Source: Clostridium sp. HBUAS56010
Lineage (GTDB): Bacteria > Bacillota > Clostridia > Lachnospirales > Lachnospiraceae
Length of the DNA stretch: 64,000 nt
Direction: 5' to 3'
Assembly (NCBI RefSeq): GCF_007115105.1
Contig: NZ_SULJ01000010.1
Coordinates: forward strand, 82,827-146,826
Shown here: positions 53,960 to 61,219 of the stretch, piece by piece
How the letters are laid out: each line of letters opens with the position of its first letter
Position numbering within the stretch: the stretch's first letter is position 1
The notes under the pieces: model-generated
The model's input: only the letters and a program-made list of their open reading frames with translations
Databases searched by the model: none
Told to the model about the DNA's origin: nothing
Made by a program: the position numbers and the translations under genes

Positions 53960-55111
53960 TCAAAGAACTTTTAAATAAATATTTCTTATATCCTCAAGAC
54001 TTAATTCCTTCCTGTTATTAACAAGCAATCTCTGCTGTTTACTTCCAGCTTCCACCAATCCCTCCAGATCTTCTTTTTTAACACCAAATTCTTTTAAATC
54101 TGTAGGAATGTTTGTAGCCTTCACAATATCAGCAATCTGATCAATCACATACTGTGCCTTCCCTGATTTTGTCTTCACCGGAAGATCACAAAATACAGCA
54201 TCGCATAACTCTGCAAGTCTTTCTTCACAGGCATCCTTATTGAATTCCATTACATGGGCAAATAAAATTGCATTGGATACACCGTGCGCAATATGATATT
54301 TACCTCCAAGGGGATACGATAACGCGTGAACTGCCGTGGTACCGCTTCCCGTAATCGCAACTCCGCCGTAAAAGGCTCCCAGAAGCAGATTGTTTTTTGC
54401 CTCTATATTGTCTCCATCCTCATATGCCTCCCTGATATTATTGAAAATCAGTTTTGCCCCTGCAAGTGCATAGGTATCTGATAATAGTGTTGCCTTTTTC
54501 GATGTATAGCACTCCACTACATGAGCAAGGGCATCTACACCAGTAGCTGCTACGATTGACTTTGGAAGCTTCTTAATAAAATTCGCATCAAGAATCACAT
54601 AATCTGGTATCATACTGTCATTTACAATCCCTTTTTTTGATTCTTCTTCTGGAATTGCAACAATTGCGTTACAGGTAGCTTCTGAACCAGTTCCACAGGT
54701 AGTCGGAATCATAATGGTCTTCAATTGTTTTTTTGCCTGAGTCGGATCATCTAACAAATCTTTTACAGAATATGGAGCGCCTTTTAAAACGGAGCAAAGT
54801 TTTGCAACGTCCATTACACTGCCTCCGCCAATGGCAATAATCAGATCACCATCATAATCCTTCACTTCTTTCATCACCCTCTCTGCATCCTGGTATGCAG
54901 GCTCTGGAGTTAAACTATCAAATACCTGGTATTCCGTATTACTATTCTCCAACAATCCTGTCAATATATCCAACAGTCCGTGTTCACGTATTCCTTTATC
55001 TGTAAATATAATAATCTTTTTTGAATCTTCTTTCTTAATTATGGCGTTTACATGTTCAACGCATCCCTCTCCGCCATAGACGCAAGATGGAATTTTAATC
55101 TGATATCCCAT
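53960..55111 (-). CDS. Iron-containing alcohol dehydrogenase
   Basis: A 383-aa group III dehydrogenase. Seen: IAIGGGSVMDVAKLCSVL (NAD-binding), PTTCGTGSEATCNAI signature, ATGVDALAHVVECY and SYPLGGKYHIAHGVSNAI with metal histidines. It is the first gene of the tetronate-type operon, 17 nt before pdxA2. It could form the four-carbon acid from an aldehyde or alcohol precursor, or reduce a product aldehyde. Related but not near-identical to the dehydrogenase at 27846. Confidence 0.92.
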   Translation of the reverse strand: MGYQIKIPSCVYGGEGCVEHVNAIIKKEDSKKIIIFTDKGIREHGLLDILTGLLENSNTEYQVFDSLTPEPAYQDAERVMKEVKDYDGDLIIAIGGGSVMDVAKLCSVLKGAPYSVKDLLDDPTQAKKQLKTIMIPTTCGTGSEATCNAIVAIPEEESKKGIVNDSMIPDYVILDANFIKKLPKSIVAATGVDALAHVVECYTSKKATLLSDTYALAGAKLIFNNIREAYEDGDNIEAKNNLLLGAFYGGVAITGSGTTAVHALSYPLGGKYHIAHGVSNAILFAHVMEFNKDACEERLAELCDAVFCDLPVKTKSGKAQYVIDQIADIVKATNIPTDLKEFGVKKEDLEGLVEAGSKQQRLLVNNRKELSLEDIRNIYLKVL

Positions 55112-55174
55112 TTCAGTTCCCCCTATTTATTTATTATTTCGTCTCATTATTAAACATTTTCTTTACATACTTAT

Positions 55175-55202
55175 ATTATACTCCCATATTATGGTGATTC
55201 AA
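55175..55202 (-). promoter_or_regulatory. Sigma-70 promoter of the tetronate-type operon
   Basis: Minus strand TTGAAT, 16-nt spacer, TATAAT. No sigma-54 -24/-12 element was found in the gap. Confidence 0.7.
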
Positions 55203-55253
55203 GCATTATTCTTTTTGTTTTTCGTCTTATATTAATACATACAATCTCTAAAC

Positions 55254-55284
55254 CGTTGCTTTTTGCAACGCCGGAGATTATAAT
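55254..55284 (+). promoter_or_regulatory. Promoter of the PrpR-like regulator with overlapping operator
   Basis: TTGCTT, 17-nt spacer, TATAAT. The -35 lies inside the perfect inverted repeat CGTTGC-TTTTT-GCAACG (55254-55270). Regulator binding there would block its own promoter, while the site is about 50 nt upstream of the divergent operon's -35, a typical activator position. Confidence 0.65.
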
Positions 55285-55329
55285 GGTGTTAAATCAATAA
55301 GAAAAAGTTTTAAAATGTCAGGAGGGTCT

Positions 55330-57120
55330 ATGCAGAAGGTTAAAATACTTGCCATTGCTCCATATGAAGGAATGGCAGAAATTTTTGAGAACATTTCTAA
55401 AAACAGAGATGATATTGAATTGACAGTTCAAACCGGGGATTTAAATACAGGCAGAAAAATTGTAGAAGATCTTGCACATAAAAACTATGATGTCATCATA
55501 TCAAGAGGTGGTACGGCAGAACTGATCCGATCCTCTGTTGAAATTCCCGTTGTAGATATATCCATTTCAGGTTATGACATTCTTAGAAGTATCAAGCTGG
55601 CAGAAAATTACTCCGGCAAATCTGTAATTGCTGGATTCTCCGGAATTACCAAACACGCAAGGGTACTCTGTGATCTGCTTCAATACGACATAAATATTAT
55701 TACATTTACAAGCGAGGAAGGTGCCCTTTCCGCCCTTCGAACAGCCAAAAACGATGGCGCATCACTTGTACTGTGTGATATGACAGGAGCAAATTACGCG
55801 AAAATATTAAATATGAACTCCATTCTCATAACATCAGGTACAGAAAGCATCAACGATGCAATTAACGAAGCAAAAAAACTGGTACATTCCTCTAACCATG
55901 TGCACAAACAGAAGAATCTGTTTCAAAGCCTTCTCACCGATGAGGACCGGGAGTTTTTGATTTATGACCCTGCTGGTTCTCTATGGTTTTCCAGTTTTTC
56001 CATTGACGGAACCAGTGTATCCCTGATGAATGTAGTACAGACATACCTCAAAGCATTTTTAAAAGTTCCAGACCAAAGCGTTGCCAGACAGATCCGAGAT
56101 AAAGTATACACGTTCACATGCCGTCATCTCTATCTTGATGAGCAAAAATACACCGCAATCACAATCAGTCAAAAGCTTGCACTTTTTTCTGAGGATGACA
56201 TGGGAATCACCATATATAATAAACCCGACTCCGACTCCCCCAATTTTTCAAGCTTCTTTGGAGGTTCCGACAAAATCGGCAACATGGCTCATATCATCGA
56301 AGAATACAGCAAAAGTTACCTTCCCGTTTTAATCACCGGTGAAGATGGCACTGGCAAAGGCAAGGTGGCATCAATTATGTATGAAAACGGTCCATATAAT
56401 ACCTCCCCTTTCTATATCATAGACTGTAAATTTATCAGCGAACGGAAATGGAATTATATCATAAATAATGAAAACTCTCCTCTTGCAGATGTACATTCAA
56501 CCATCTATATTAAAAATGTCTGTACACTCTCCCATTCGCAGCTTGAAAAACTATTTAACTATATAGACCATACAGATCTGACGAAACGCAACCGCCTGAT
56601 CTTTTCACTTTTGCTCACCAACGAAATTTCTTCCGAACATGAAACTATTAAATACCACTTAGAAAAGCAGCTCTCCTGCTTAACATTAAATCTTCTGCCA
56701 TTAAGAGACAGAAGTGATGATATCCCCAGTATTACCGCTTTATATCTGCATAAGTTAAATATATCACTGGGAAAACAAATCATTGGTCTGGAGGCTGAGG
56801 CAATGGAACTTTTTACCGCCTTTCCCTGGCCTCACAATTTAGATCAACTGCAGCGTGTACTGAAAGAACTTGCAGTCGTCACAAAGACTCCTTATATAAC
56901 CTGCCACGAGGTAAAATACTTCCTGGAGCAGGAAACCCCTGCAATTCCAAATCTCCCTTCCGTTGATCTGGATTTAACCCAGACTCTGGAAGAAATTAAC
57001 TACCAGATTATTCTAAAGGTATTGACAGAAGAACACGAAAACAAAGAGAAAACCGCAAGCCGGCTTGGTATAAGCAGAAGCACCTTGTGGAGAATTCTAA
57101 AAACTCATAATGCGTTATAG
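55330..57120 (+). CDS. PrpR-N-type regulator with incomplete AAA+ domain and Fis-type HTH
   Basis: A 596-aa regulator. Residues 1-185 are the PrpR-type sensor (KILAIAPYEGMAEIFENIS; IISRGGTAELIRSSVEIPVVDI). Residues 195-300 form a middle domain I do not recognise. From 315 comes an AAA+ fold with intact Walker A (GEDGTGK, 337-343) but no GAFTGA loop, and Walker B STIYIKNV (390-397) in place of TLFLDEI. Residues 570-592 are a Fis-type helix (EKTASRLGISRSTLWRIL). It is divergent from the tetronate-type operon and likely controls it through sigma-70. ATG at 55330 follows GTCAGGAGGGTCT. Confidence 0.87.
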   Translation: MQKVKILAIAPYEGMAEIFENISKNRDDIELTVQTGDLNTGRKIVEDLAHKNYDVIISRGGTAELIRSSVEIPVVDISISGYDILRSIKLAENYSGKSVIAGFSGITKHARVLCDLLQYDINIITFTSEEGALSALRTAKNDGASLVLCDMTGANYAKILNMNSILITSGTESINDAINEAKKLVHSSNHVHKQKNLFQSLLTDEDREFLIYDPAGSLWFSSFSIDGTSVSLMNVVQTYLKAFLKVPDQSVARQIRDKVYTFTCRHLYLDEQKYTAITISQKLALFSEDDMGITIYNKPDSDSPNFSSFFGGSDKIGNMAHIIEEYSKSYLPVLITGEDGTGKGKVASIMYENGPYNTSPFYIIDCKFISERKWNYIINNENSPLADVHSTIYIKNVCTLSHSQLEKLFNYIDHTDLTKRNRLIFSLLLTNEISSEHETIKYHLEKQLSCLTLNLLPLRDRSDDIPSITALYLHKLNISLGKQIIGLEAEAMELFTAFPWPHNLDQLQRVLKELAVVTKTPYITCHEVKYFLEQETPAIPNLPSVDLDLTQTLEEINYQIILKVLTEEHENKEKTASRLGISRSTLWRILKTHNAL

Positions 57121-57302
57121 GTTTCTCTTGCGGAATAATTTTTGCATGTTTTATATGTTCCCTTTTTTGTCTTGGCAACTTTCATGGACCTGGTATCTTT
57201 GGTTGGAAAATTTTTGATGAAATAACTGCCCGAGTGTTTATGAGAAATTGGTTTATAACGGATCTAGCTTATGAAGTGTTTTTTCTGCAGCTAATTCTGG
57301 GC
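57121..57302. other. Intergenic stretch with no supported gene
   Basis: AT-rich sequence after the PrpR-like regulator, leading into the tandem repeat. No frame with a ribosome site was found. Together with the repeat and terminator to 57528 it makes a 408-nt gene-free gap. Confidence 0.5.
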
Positions 57303-57396
57303 TGTACTTGATTCTACACTGCACTTGATTCTACACTGCACTTGATTCTACATTGTATTTGATACTACACTGTATTTGATTCTACACTGTATTTGG
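57303..57396. repeat. Tandem array of a 17-bp unit (about 5.5 copies)
   Basis: Five consecutive 17-bp units related to TGTACTTGATTCTACAC plus a partial sixth; the copies differ by one to three bases, with TGCACTT in the left units and TGTATTT in the right ones. 17 bp is not a multiple of three and no gene covers it. Confidence 0.85.
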
Positions 57397-57424
57397 AAAA
57401 CCTGTTTTTCCTCTTCCTTATTGC

Positions 57425-57474
57425 AAAAATAACCTCTTAGAATTATGCTGATTCTACAATCCTAAGAGGTTATT
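57425..57474. terminator. Terminator between the PrpR-like gene region and the convergent dsbA-type gene
   Basis: Perfect 13-bp arms AATAACCTCTTAG and CTAAGAGGTTATT with a 21-nt loop; T run on the minus side (TTTTTGC), so it ends the DsbA-type transcript and possibly the converging one. Confidence 0.75.
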
Positions 57475-57528
57475 CATATATTTTTTAGACAGACCAGACA
57501 GACCCACGATTCCCAATAATATCAGATA

Positions 57529-58035
57529 TTAAACATCAGAATTCTCCATTAAATGACGAATCTGCTCTTTGGTAACTCCTACACCTTCAACTGCATCGAG
57601 TTTCAAATCACCCATTCTATATGCTGGGACTGCCCATACTCCAGAACGCTCAAAAGCAAGTTGGTTTGACTCTTCCAGTTTTCCGCTGTAAGTTCCCTTC
57701 TGAAGAGACAATCGAAAATCATCAGCATCAACCAGATCATTGACATACTCAGTAAGCACTTCAATATCTTCAATATTAATACGATCTTTCTGAGCTGCTT
57801 CAAACATTCTTTCATGATATTTCATAATATCAACTTCATGATCAACCGCATAGAAATACCCTTGTATACACAGATCGCTGTGAAGACCATGCCGTTCCGG
57901 TCTGGGGTGTGATTCACAAGGATGCCAAACCACATTAACCTCTGGAAAGTCTGAAATAAACTCCTTTAAATACCCATGAGCTCTCAGACAAAATGGACAA
58001 ATATAATCAAAAAAAACATTCAATTCCCGCTTCAT
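57529..58035 (-). CDS. DsbA/FrnE-family thioredoxin-fold oxidoreductase
   Basis: A 168-aa DsbA-like protein with the redox motif FFDYICPFC (C13-P-F-C16) near the N-terminus and the cis-proline region WAVPAYRMGD at about 135-145. It has no signal peptide, which fits the cytoplasmic FrnE subgroup linked to stress and thiol-disulfide exchange. GAGGTAGTTAAGA precedes the ATG. Next to a YqjM-type flavin reductase in the same direction. Confidence 0.85.
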   Translation of the reverse strand: MKRELNVFFDYICPFCLRAHGYLKEFISDFPEVNVVWHPCESHPRPERHGLHSDLCIQGYFYAVDHEVDIMKYHERMFEAAQKDRINIEDIEVLTEYVNDLVDADDFRLSLQKGTYSGKLEESNQLAFERSGVWAVPAYRMGDLKLDAVEGVGVTKEQIRHLMENSDV

Positions 58036-58178
58036 TCTTAACTACCTCTCATTTCCCATCATTTATTCATAATCACAGGATCAACCATTAAAAATTTACT
58101 ATCTCTTTCCTTACAAAATTATCCTATCTATTACATTCCCCTATCTACTACGTTTATAATCAAAGAAACCTCATAATA

Positions 58179-59207
58179 TTATTTTCTTGCCTGAAACCCT
58201 CTCTGATACTGCTCCGGCCATGGATATTCACTTCCCAGATTACGGGCTGCATGTAACACCCAATAGGGATCACGCAGAAGTTCTCGTCCCAAAGCAACCA
58301 GATCCGCCCTTTCTCCACCCAGAATCTCCTCTACCTGATGGGGGTCCGTAATCAGACCAACGGCAATGGTCGGAAGACCTGACTCTTTTTTCAGCCACTC
58401 GGCAATTTTCACCTGATAGCCCGGATAAATTTTCTTAGGAGGTGTAGGTACTACTCCGCCCGTACTCACATGAAGTACATCAATATATGGCTTTACTAAC
58501 TCAACAATCCGTGCCATTTCTTCCATATGCATCCCATCTGGTTCATAATCCTCAGCAGATACACGCAGCAAAACCGGCTTCTCATCCGGCCATACCTCAT
58601 GCACAGCCTTTAATATTTCAATCAGTATCCGGCACCGGTTTTCTGTTGATCCTCCGTAACCGTCCTTACGATGATTTGACAACGGGGACAGAAATTCGCT
58701 GATCAAATAACCATGAGCACCATGAATTTCAATGGCATCAAAACCAATCTCAGCCGCCCTGGCAACAGCACTCCGAAACGACTTAACCGTCTCACAGATA
58801 TCCTCTTCTGACATCTCATGGGGCATAGGTGAATCCTGACTAAATGAAATTGCACTAGGTGCATAAATTATATCTTCCTGAGCTTCACATTTACGCCCGG
58901 CATGATTAAGCTGAATCCCCACTTTTGCTCCCTGCTTCTGGCAGGCAGTAACAATTGGCTTAAGTGCCTTCGCCTGATCATCATTCCAGAGTCCCAGACA
59001 ATGGTCCGAAATACGCCCCCACGGCAATACCCCGGTAGCTTCCATAATAATCAGACCCGCTCCGCCAACCGCTCTTGACGTATAATGGGTAAAATGGAAT
59101 TCATTTGCCATACCATCGGTTCCAGCACTATACATACACATGGGAGGCATAACAATGCGGTTTCGTAATGTCATATTTTTTACTGTAAATGGATCTAATA
59201 AGTACAT
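58179..59207 (-). CDS. YqjM/NamA-type NADPH:flavin oxidoreductase (old yellow enzyme)
   Basis: A 342-aa FMN-binding barrel. It opens YLLDPFTVKNMTLRNRIVMPPMCMYSA, has the substrate pair HAGRKCEA (in QLNHAGRKC) and IEIHGAHGYLISEFLSPLSNHR, and the phosphate-binding VALGRELLRDPYW at the end. The cysteine in MPPMCMYS marks the YqjM class, which reduces C=C bonds of quinones, enones and nitro compounds, often under oxidative or electrophile stress. AGAAGGGAGAATTATC precedes the ATG. Confidence 0.93.
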   Translation of the reverse strand: MYLLDPFTVKNMTLRNRIVMPPMCMYSAGTDGMANEFHFTHYTSRAVGGAGLIIMEATGVLPWGRISDHCLGLWNDDQAKALKPIVTACQKQGAKVGIQLNHAGRKCEAQEDIIYAPSAISFSQDSPMPHEMSEEDICETVKSFRSAVARAAEIGFDAIEIHGAHGYLISEFLSPLSNHRKDGYGGSTENRCRILIEILKAVHEVWPDEKPVLLRVSAEDYEPDGMHMEEMARIVELVKPYIDVLHVSTGGVVPTPPKKIYPGYQVKIAEWLKKESGLPTIAVGLITDPHQVEEILGGERADLVALGRELLRDPYWVLHAARNLGSEYPWPEQYQRGFQARK

Positions 59208-59304
59208 GATAATTCTCCCTTCTACTCTATGATAGATATAATAATTAAACTATGTCTCATTTTTTTCCAAAATATATGTCTTATCTTATGGAATTTTTTT
59301 GCAG

Positions 59305-59338
59305 ATGCAGTTAATGAAATAAATTAAATTAACTGCAT
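59305..59338. repeat. Perfect 11-bp inverted repeat upstream of the flavin reductase gene
   Basis: ATGCAGTTAAT, 12-nt AT-rich loop, ATTAACTGCAT, about 100 nt before the reductase start. It lacks a T run on the minus side. A regulatory hairpin or operator is possible. Confidence 0.5.
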
Positions 59339-59409
59339 TTTGAGCAAATATACTGCAAAGTTTAGGGTGAAGATTGAATCAATATATTTGTGTATCAACA
59401 AAATATATT

Positions 59410-59438
59410 GACAATAATATTTTTAATTAAATATTGTC
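59410..59438. promoter_or_regulatory. Operator-like inverted repeat GACAATA..TATTGTC
   Basis: GACAATA, 15-nt AT-rich spacer, TATTGTC, within a TTGACA context on the plus strand, 200 nt from the flavin reductase start. Between 59208 and 59593 I see no gene. Confidence 0.35.
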
Positions 59439-59593
59439 TATATTATAAGTCTATATAAATAATAAGGCAAGCAAATTCACTTCAATTATAGAATTTTTCA
59501 TAATACTATATTGTGGTATAATACAGGCACAAGGGTAATCTTTAACAGCCTTAAAAGAAAAAAATGCCCACGCAAACACCAAATACACAAAGC

Positions 59594-59629
59594 AAAAACC
59601 CCAGAAACCCTTATTTTATCAGGTTTCTG
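59594..59629 (-). terminator. tRNA-type terminator
   Basis: Minus strand CAGAAACC, 12-nt loop, GGTTTCTG then GGGTTTTTGC. It stands directly after the tRNA-Cys 3' fragment at 59642-59668 as expected for the original tRNA transcript. Confidence 0.75.
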
Positions 59630-59641
59630 AGGCTTTTATCA

Positions 59642-59668
59642 TAGAGGCGACAACCAGATTTGAACTGG
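59642..59668 (-). other. tRNA-Cys 3'-end fragment, probable attachment site of an integrated element
   Basis: Minus strand CCAGTTCAAATCTGGTTGT followed by CGCCTCTA. This matches the T-arm (CCAG-TTCAAATC-TGG) and acceptor 3' strand of Firmicute tRNA-Cys genes (usual end GTCGCCTCCA). The 5' half of a tRNA is absent upstream. Elements that insert in tRNA genes leave such a 3' copy at the distal end. The intact tRNA would be at the far end, beyond the window. Confidence 0.75.
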
Positions 59669-59791
59669 ATAAATAAAATATCGTTAAAAGCTGATAGTAC
59701 CGGGATTCCTTGCTATTAAAGGGATTTCCCAGTACTATACAATGGGACGTTTTCCTTGCACAAATACCATTTTTACCCGTGCTGAACCCCC

Positions 59792-59817
59792 ATGCAACAC
59801 GAATATGCAACACGAAT
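59792..59817. repeat. Two tandem copies of a 13-bp unit
   Basis: ATGCAACACGAAT repeated twice without a gap, between the attachment fragment and the small LexA-controlled gene. Could be an integrase arm site or chance. Confidence 0.6.
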
Positions 59818-59822
59818 TTATG

Positions 59823-60011
59823 TTATGTATTTGTGTTATGCTCAGGCACCATTTTTCGTTTTGCATCCGCCTTAGCTATTATATTTTCAGCCATACGAGG
59901 AAAAGGCTCTCGTTCTCTCATCCATTTACAAATCACATCATACTCGTTTGATGGCAATTCAGTAATAAAATTATAAAAGTCCCATATTATTTCATCATTA
60001 GTCTTACTCAT
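59823..60011 (-). CDS. Small unknown protein under a LexA-type promoter
   Basis: A 62-aa protein, charged and probably helical, with no domain I recognise (DEIIWDFYNFITELPSNEYD, then KWMREREPFPRMAENIIAKA). A double purine-rich site (AAAGGAGGCATAAGGGGAAA) precedes the ATG, supporting expression. It is the first full-length frame downstream of a consensus promoter whose spacer holds a LexA box, so it is likely induced by DNA damage. It may be a phage accessory or control gene. Confidence 0.6.
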   Translation of the reverse strand: MSKTNDEIIWDFYNFITELPSNEYDVICKWMREREPFPRMAENIIAKADAKRKMVPEHNTNT

Positions 60012-60079
60012 TTTCCCCTTATGCCTCCTTTATATGTCACTAAAATAACCCCCTTATCCACGATGTTTTATGTATCTTT

Positions 60080-60106
60080 TTAGATACCTTTGTTATTAAT
60101 ATTCAT
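60080..60106 (-). CDS. Candidate 8-residue leader peptide ORF
   Basis: Minus strand AGGAGGAAA-ATG opens an 8-codon frame (MNINNKGI, stop TAA) in the leader between the LexA promoter and the 62-aa gene. The ribosome site is ideal. Its stop lies in the loop of a small hairpin GTATC-taaaaa-GATAC. It could act as a translated leader. Confidence 0.4.
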   Translation of the reverse strand: MNINNKGI

Positions 60107-60129
60107 TTTCCTCCTAACTTCATGATCTA

Positions 60130-60158
60130 ATTATAAGAACATACGTTCTTTTTGTCAA
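60130..60158 (-). promoter_or_regulatory. Consensus promoter with LexA (SOS) box in the spacer
   Basis: Minus strand TTGACA, exactly 17 nt, TATAAT. The spacer contains GAAC-GTAT-GTTC (60137-60148), extended to AAGAAC..GTTCTT, the Gram-positive LexA/DinR site. LexA bound here would block the promoter until DNA damage. Confidence 0.85.
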
Positions 60159-60513
60159 TGCTATTTGATGTCCGGAACCTTTAAAATCATATGATATACA
60201 CAATTATAAAATGGTAAATATTATAAATCAAAGACAAAATATACCTTATATGCCAAATAATGGTAGTGTCTTACTGCTTTATGTTAAATTAATTCGCCTA
60301 TTATTGTGCAGTTTATACATTACATAATTTTTGAGTGCCAAATTTTGCAATGTTAAGTGCTAGATTTTGCAAGGATTTAGTCATATTTAACTAAATTCCG
60401 TAATATTCCATATTATTTTACCCATAAGATCAAATAATGGTAATGAAGTATTGCGGAGTTACAGCAAGGCAATGTATAATAAAGATAACATTGAATATAA
60501 ACGAGGTGACTTT
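60159..60513. other. AT-rich gene-free stretch in the prophage left end
   Basis: About 355 nt between the divergent LexA promoter and the plus-strand membrane-protein gene. No ORF with a ribosome site is seen. It contains short repeats of ATTTTGCAA and must hold the plus-strand promoter, which I could not pick with confidence. Confidence 0.5.
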
Positions 60514-61059
60514 ATGAGTATTAAAGGGGCAGGTCAGAAGTTATATGTTGGTAAAGAATCTTCCAACATCATTACTTTTTGGGGTAATAAAAAAAGAATT
60601 AACTATGATGAATTAAGTCGAATAGATTATATGTACTCTTCTGGTATCGAAACTGGATATTTAGAATTTGTGAAATATGGGAACAACATAATCCGTTTTG
60701 AGTTTGGCATACGCGCTAATGAAAAAATAGCAAAAACTATTGCTCTTATAAATGAATATAACCAAGAGCTTCAGATAAACGAATATAGACCATCTGATTT
60801 TAAATTTTATCAACATTCTTTATTTGCCATATTGGTCACTTTTATTTTGGGTTTCCCTCTTGGGTCTATAGGTTTATTCCTAGTTTGGCATTACAAGAAA
60901 GGAACAAGAATGTGGCGAGTTTTTATAACCGTTTTTGCAATACTATTTTGGTCTTCGTGGATCATCATTCCATACATAGAATACAGACTAGCCATGAACG
61001 ACTTAAATAATGCCATGAATTCTTATTTTGAAATATTAGACGGGCTAAAATGGAGATAA
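60514..61059 (+). CDS. Membrane protein with PH-like N-terminal domain, unknown function
   Basis: A 181-aa protein. Residues 1-90 look like a small PH-like/DUF4429-type beta domain (KLYVGKESSNIITFWGNKKRINYDELSRIDYMY; YLEFVKYGNNIIRFEFG). Residues 105-160 hold two membrane helices (LFAILVTFILGFPLGSIGLFLVW; VFITVFAILFWSSWIIIPYI). ATG at 60514 follows AAACGAGGTGACTTT; an earlier frame start lacks a site. It runs opposite to the lysis genes, as accessory 'cargo' genes in prophages often do. Confidence 0.7.
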   Translation: MSIKGAGQKLYVGKESSNIITFWGNKKRINYDELSRIDYMYSSGIETGYLEFVKYGNNIIRFEFGIRANEKIAKTIALINEYNQELQINEYRPSDFKFYQHSLFAILVTFILGFPLGSIGLFLVWHYKKGTRMWRVFITVFAILFWSSWIIIPYIEYRLAMNDLNNAMNSYFEILDGLKWR

Positions 61060-61101
61060 ACTGTTTTAATCACACGCACTGAGGAAAGAAGGGAAAAGTA
61101 T

Positions 61102-61173
61102 ATGTCATATTGGCAAATTCTTAATGATACCTATGAAAAAGCCAGGGATTATATAGGGAAAAAAGCAGAATAA
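61102..61173 (+). CDS. Small 23-residue ORF
   Basis: MSYWQILNDTYEKARDYIG plus KKAE, stop TAA. The upstream GAGGAAAGAAGGGAAAAGTAT gives a plausible ribosome site, and a terminator follows 10 nt after the stop. It is 42 nt after the membrane protein, probably in the same transcript. The peptide is amphipathic. Too short to assign. Confidence 0.4.
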   Translation: MSYWQILNDTYEKARDYIGKKAE

Positions 61174-61182
61174 TATATGTTT

Positions 61183-61213
61183 AAAAGGCGGCTCCGTGAG
61201 GAAACCGCCCTTT
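61183..61213. terminator. Terminator between the small plus-strand genes and rha
   Basis: GGCGG-13 nt-CCGCC with TTTATTGTTTT on the plus side and TTTTAAAC on the minus side; it can serve both convergent transcripts. Confidence 0.75.
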
Positions 61214-61219
61214 ATTGTT

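Noticed and set aside
57303..57396. CRISPR array
   Set aside because: The 17-bp units are contiguous without spacers and no cas gene is near.
59619..59813. 64-codon minus-strand frame running through the tRNA fragment
   Set aside because: It reads across the attachment site with no ribosome site and no similarity to integrase C-termini that I could see.
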